Origin: Chara braunii
Lineage: Eukaryota; Streptophyta; Charophyceae; Charales; Characeae
Assembly: GCA_003427395.1 (NCBI GenBank)
Contig: BFEA01000114.1
Coordinates: 2,319,988-2,341,221, forward strand
DNA length: 21,234 bases
Direction: 5' to 3'
Shown: one piece after another, positions 17,533-21,234 of the stretch
Layout of the letters: each line of letters begins with the position of its first letter
How positions within the stretch are numbered: position 1 is the stretch's first letter
The notes under the pieces: model-generated
What the model saw: only the letters and a program-made list of their open reading frames with translations
Database searches by the model: none
What the model was told of the DNA's origin: nothing
Translations under genes and position numbers: made by a program

Positions 17533-17553
17533 CTGTCTGTGTGTGTGTGCGTG
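17174..17553. repeat. Three tandem units with internal CT/GT microsatellites
   Basis: gccagatgaacaacaaaagg starts at 17174, 17305 and 17411. Each unit continues through ataaataaaa and gagtacatttcgacaaatcc into a CT run of different length, then GT. The first unit begins 24 bp upstream of the FtsH exon acceptor. Confidence 0.9.
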
Positions 17554-17889
17554 TGCCTTGTACCCTAAACACTGTATATCACTGACATTCCCGGATTAAA
17601 ACGTGGCTTTCTTGTTCCGTGAATCCCTTTCCAAGCATGCAGTGTTGATGAATCTGGCCGAGAAATCGCCATGAAGAGGAGCATAAAGCCCGCGGGGGTA
17701 CAACTCAAGGGGCAGCGTAAGTAGTACTCGGGGGAGGCGAACAGCCTCGTCCGTCTTTCCTTTTTTCGAGGAGCCTCATCCGTCTCTCTCACCACGCACT
17801 GCATTCATCGCCGGCTCCCTTCCCATTAGCTCGTTTAGTCCTCCTTCCGTTGGCCCTCATTTCCTTCGTTCCCCGCTCTCGTCCATCCT

Positions 17890-18300
17890 CCCAAACGATT
17901 GATTGATTGATTGATCGATCTGATTTGATTTATCATTTACTTGATTCGGTTGATTTGATACGATATTGATTCGGTTGATTTACGTCGACCTATTTCATTG
18001 ATTGATTAGGTCAAGGAATTGTTAGATACATCGGTTGATCGAATTGATTGATTGATTGACTGATTGGTTGATCCAGTGTATGCTTGATTGACTGTATGAT
18101 CGGTTGATTGACTGCTTACAGGCTTGATTGATTAGTCGCCTGGATGCTTAATTGATCGATTGATTAGCTGGATGCTGCTAGGTTGATTGGAGTGCTTAGT
18201 TGAATGACGACTGATTGATTGACTCATTCATTGACCGTTTTTTTTCTGTATTCTGCACTTGCTGGGCGATTGATTCGCTGATTCAGTGCATGATTAATCG
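17890..18300. repeat. Degenerate TGAT-rich tract
   Basis: ttgattga and ttgatcga words dominate about 400 bp with point changes, as expected for an old tetranucleotide repeat. Confidence 0.8.
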
Positions 18301-18394
18301 GTAGATTTACAGAGCGGCACAACCTGACAACCATCAAAAGCCAAATGCCTATCACGTAACAACTTCATGAAATGCTTGAGAAGATACACACTAT

Positions 18395-18880
18395 GATCAC
18401 ATGCATGCATGCATACATGTATTCCAACAAACATGTATGCAAACATACATGCATACATGTATACAAACAAACATGCATGCATGCAATGAAATGAAATGCT
18501 GGAAAAAAGATTAATCTTACGTACTATATCTCCAATCTTATATTTTCTTCATTACCCCGATAATCGGAATCGTAATTAGTACGAGTAAGCTTCCCACCTC
18601 ACGGTGCTTTTCCTTCTTGCCTATTCAAGTGCTGGTCTTTCAGTTTTGTATGATAACTTGTTTCAAGAGTGGTTTCCCGCTTCTATGCTTTCAGCTCTTC
18701 TCCCATCCCAACGTAGCTACCCGGCACTGCCACTTGCATGACAACCGTCCCCTGCATGCATGCACACATGGGGATAATCAGATACATCTTCAAACATCCA
18801 TGCATGCAAGAATAAAATGCAAGAATGAAATGCATGCATGCAATGAAGTGCATGCATTCTGCATGCATGCAATGAAATGA
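18395..18880. repeat. ATGC/ATAC tetranucleotide tracts, two clusters
   Basis: catgcatgcatgcatacatg-type runs lie at about 18399-18495 and 18748-18872. Both include atgcatgcaatgaaatga. Between them, 18500-18745 shows nothing recognisable. 18900-19250 also holds no gene I can support. Confidence 0.8.
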
Positions 18881-19251
18881 CTGCGCTCACGCATGCGAGT
18901 CAGTCCCGAACGTGCCACGACTTTGTGGGCAGGAGAGGGGCATAGGATGTTTGTGTTTTTGTGTACTGTTTCTTTACTTTTCACAAGATGTTCGTTCTGA
19001 CGAGAGCACCAAGCAAAGGTGGGGGCAGAAGGGCGGAGGGAGGGATGACCTTGGATTGCCCTTTGAACGTCAACCGAAAAGAGGGGAGGGAAGGAGTGCT
19101 CGAACTGGATATGCACCCAACAGCAGAGTTGACTGTCAAATTTCAAACTTCTCTGGTTGTCAGGGGGAGAAATAAAATCATAATTAAGACACTTAGCGGA
19201 GCGAGCTGGGTTCACGCTGTGTGAAGAAAAAGATATATCTATCAGTGTTTC

Positions 19252-19775
19252 AATAAGAGAGATGGGTGTGTGACTTCACACCTGCATTTAACAACGTCTC
19301 GAGCTTTTTCGGCTTATTTACTTATTTTTATTTGTATTGGTACTTGCAATCAATCAACGAATCCTTCAGTTTTATTGTTTACTTAAATCAATCAATGAAT
19401 TTTACAATTCATTGATCTATTGGGCAGTAAAAATTGTGACTGGTGTACCGGAAGCAATTCCTATAGTAGACTGAAACTAAAAAGACCCAGAAGAAGGGTA
19501 AGGGGGAGTTTTGAGGAAGGAAACGAAAACAAAAAGAGAACACCGAAAATGCACATTACCGACACACGTGGATGGTACACACCCATAACTATTATATACT
19601 ATATAAATAGATCAATGAATTGTAAAATTCATTGATTGATTTAAGTAAACAATAAAACTGAAGGATTCGTTGATTGATTGCAAGTACCAATACAAATAAA
19701 AATAAATAAATAAGCCGAAAAAGCTCGAGACGTTGTTAAATGCAGGTGTGAAGTCACACACCCATCTCTCTTATT
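19252..19775. mobile_element. Element with 169-bp near-perfect inverted repeats
   Basis: Arms 19252-19420 and 19607-19775 are inverted copies with one mismatch that I could find, around a 186-bp spacer. The outer end is aataagagagatgggtgtgt. The inner end carries a further small palindrome, caatgaatt/aattcattg. No coding sequence. A diverged partial right arm (aataaataagccg.aaagctc...caggtgt) follows directly at about 19776-19885. No clear target-site duplication. Confidence 0.9.
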
Positions 19776-19885
19776 AAATCAATCTTCGAGTTGTTGAATT
19801 TATTTATTGATTTAATAACAATGAAATAAATAAATAAATAAGCCGGAAAGCTCCAATTTTATAAAATACAGGTGTCAGGTGTTTT

Positions 19886-20136
19886 TGGCAGCTCAAACGA
19901 ACGGACAACACACGGAATAAACCGAAGGAAAAACGCGAGGGGAAAAAAAAAAAAAAAAACTAAACAGAACACTAACGAAAAAAGAAAACCAAACGAATCA
20001 CAAAAATAACAAACGAAATGGCTCACAATTGTTACTCCCCATAAGCGTGCGCAGTATTTATGCTACACAGGTTGAGACATAGAGAGAGAGCGTGCGCCGA
20101 TGCGGACCCTCCTTTTTTTTTAATGAAAATTTTGGA
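19886..20136. other. A-rich stretch without a gene
   Basis: A-runs with aaac/cgaa words to about 20010, then a short gagaga tract. No feature supported. Confidence 0.5.
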
Positions 20137-20190
20137 CCATTTCTCGATTTATGCGTTCCGACACCATTTCTCGATTTATGCGTTCCGACA
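20137..20190. repeat. 27-bp tandem pair
   Basis: ccatttctcgatttatgcgt and the following seven bases occur twice in direct succession (20137 and 20164). A tgcgcccaagggcgca hairpin lies nearby at about 20248-20263. Confidence 0.85.
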
Positions 20191-20611
20191 CTATTTAGGA
20201 AATTTTGGACATTTTCACAAATTTAGTATTTACAACAAATTTCCCGGACTGCGCCCAAGGGCGCAATCATCTCAGGGCCAGAAATGTTCCACAAAATACC
20301 CACAGTATTATTCTTTTTTTGGGTTTTTTTTTGGGTAGGATTACACTTCAATTTTTTCAAATATTGACGTGTTTTTCTATAACCGTATTTTTTGGATTCT
20401 TTTTGTTTTTTAATTACTTCTGAAGATCCACAAGGCTGTCTCCTTAAAAAATAGATGTGATGATGACTCGCCCTTTTCTTTTCTTCTTTTTCTTTTTTTT
20501 TTGGTGGCCATCAGATCAAAGATTGATCAATTGCTTATTGGTTTGCGAAAGTTGAGAACGTTATCAACAAGCAAATGTTGAGAACTTTGGAAGGGGAAAA
20601 AAAAAAAAAAA

Positions 20612-20745
20612 ACCGTACCCATCAAAAAAAAAAAAAGGTACCCATCAAAAAACAAAAAAAGGTACCCATCAAAAAACAAAATAAGGTACCCCTCAAAAAA
20701 AAAAAGGGTACCCCAATACTACCCATCCAAAAAAAAAAAAGAGGA
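20612..20745. repeat. Tandem ggtaccc/poly(A) repeat
   Basis: ggtacccatcaaaaaac-like units of about 24 bp repeat four to five times with variable A-runs. The apparent minus-strand protein is repeat-coded. Confidence 0.85.
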
Positions 20746-21164
20746 ACGCTATTCTGAGAAGTTGCCTCCTCCAAATAACTAAAAACTGCTGGGCCACATC
20801 TCTGGGTACAGTCTTTTTTCTCAGATACCACGTATGTTTTGATAAGGGCCGCTGGGCCAACCTCCACCCCGTTTGCTTTACCACCCAGTTTTTTATGATT
20901 CACAAAAAAATTAAGCGTATATTTCTTTTTATTAAGTAAAACTGCCGCACCTACAGTAGGTCTTTTTTCAACGGAGTTAAATGAACAAATAGGTCTGGTT
21001 TTACAGGAATTGCATCGGGGGCCGAGTCCCACTCGCCTGAAATCTTCATTTCGCACCGTCGATCTATGCCATCTACTGTCAGAAATGAATGATCCTGACA
21101 AGTGGGGACTTGGAACACCGGGGAGAGGTTTGGTCTTGAGGGGAGGGGGGAACTTTATTGCGTT

Positions 21165-21234
21165 ATGCAGTTGTCCCTTTTTATATTTCTTTTGCATTAT
21201 GCAGAGGTCCTTTTTTTTTTTTTTTTTTTTTTTT
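21165..21234. repeat. Short duplication and terminal T-run
   Basis: ttatgcag.tgtcc-like sequence occurs at about 21164 and 21198, the second leading into 24 T at the window end (21211-21234), which may mark a contig edge or the poly(A) of a minus-strand retroposon. Confidence 0.6.

Larger units (their letters stand above)
17151..21234 (-). other. Upstream intron or 5' region without a visible exon
   Basis: The first visible exon begins with an acceptor AG, so this region should be intron, at least in its near part. I looked for the preceding FtsH block (the arginine-finger and DVAGR segment) on the minus strand and did not see it. The region contains microsatellites, TGAT and ATGC tracts, a large inverted repeat and poly-A/T tandem repeats. 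The longest minus-strand open frame (20622-21197) includes repeat-coded low complexity and no domain I recognise. Confidence 0.6.

Noticed and set aside
18790-19215. 141-codon minus-strand frame upstream of the FtsH exon, checked as a possible FtsH exon
   Set aside because: It has no AAA motifs (Walker, arginine finger, DVAGR) and its C-terminal part is coded by the ATGC tract.
20622-21197. 191-codon minus-strand open frame with CNSC and RPIC residues
   Set aside because: Its C-terminal part is coded by the ggtaccc/poly(A) tandem repeat and the rest matches no domain I recognise; the cysteine spacing alone is too weak to call a zinc domain.

Overview
The window looks like nuclear DNA of a photosynthetic eukaryote with large, repeat-choked introns. 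The one gene I can support is the 3' half of a chloroplast (thylakoid) FtsH metalloprotease on the minus strand. Its four exons join in phase with GT-AG borders and give 274 residues, from the end of the AAA domain to the stop codon. The protein reads like the land-plant type A subunit (FtsH1/FtsH5). Long introns, dense dinucleotide microsatellites, Ty3/LINE debris and scattered N bases fit a draft assembly of a green alga or early-diverging streptophyte. A charophyte such as Chara is my guess; it is inference only.

Layout. Bases 1-7656 lie downstream of the gene and hold transposon debris: half of a palindromic element, a decayed Ty3/gypsy pol (RNase H to integrase zinc region), a hAT-like MITE, a Ty3 RT fragment on the minus strand, a LINE 3' zinc-knuckle fragment, a 797-bp near-complete palindrome (3954-4750), a small inverted-repeat element, and a second hAT-like MITE with an exact 8-bp target-site duplication (6452-6777). 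Bases 7657-17150 are the FtsH exons and three introns of 2.3-3.5 kb, full of microsatellites, tandem duplications and further elements. Bases 17151-21234 belong to the next upstream intron or the 5' part of the locus. No upstream FtsH exon is visible there; instead there are TGAT-rich and ATGC-rich tracts, a 524-bp element with 169-bp nearly identical inverted arms, and poly-A/T tandem repeats.

The most unusual signals concern repeats and splice junctions. The donor of the last intron is shared with a dispersed repeat word found again about 4.6 kb upstream in another intron. The donor of the HEAGH-splitting intron is tandemly multiplied. One exon is flanked on both sides by local tandem duplications. 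Several inverted-repeat families share a GGTGGTTTAA word that abuts retrotransposon fragments.
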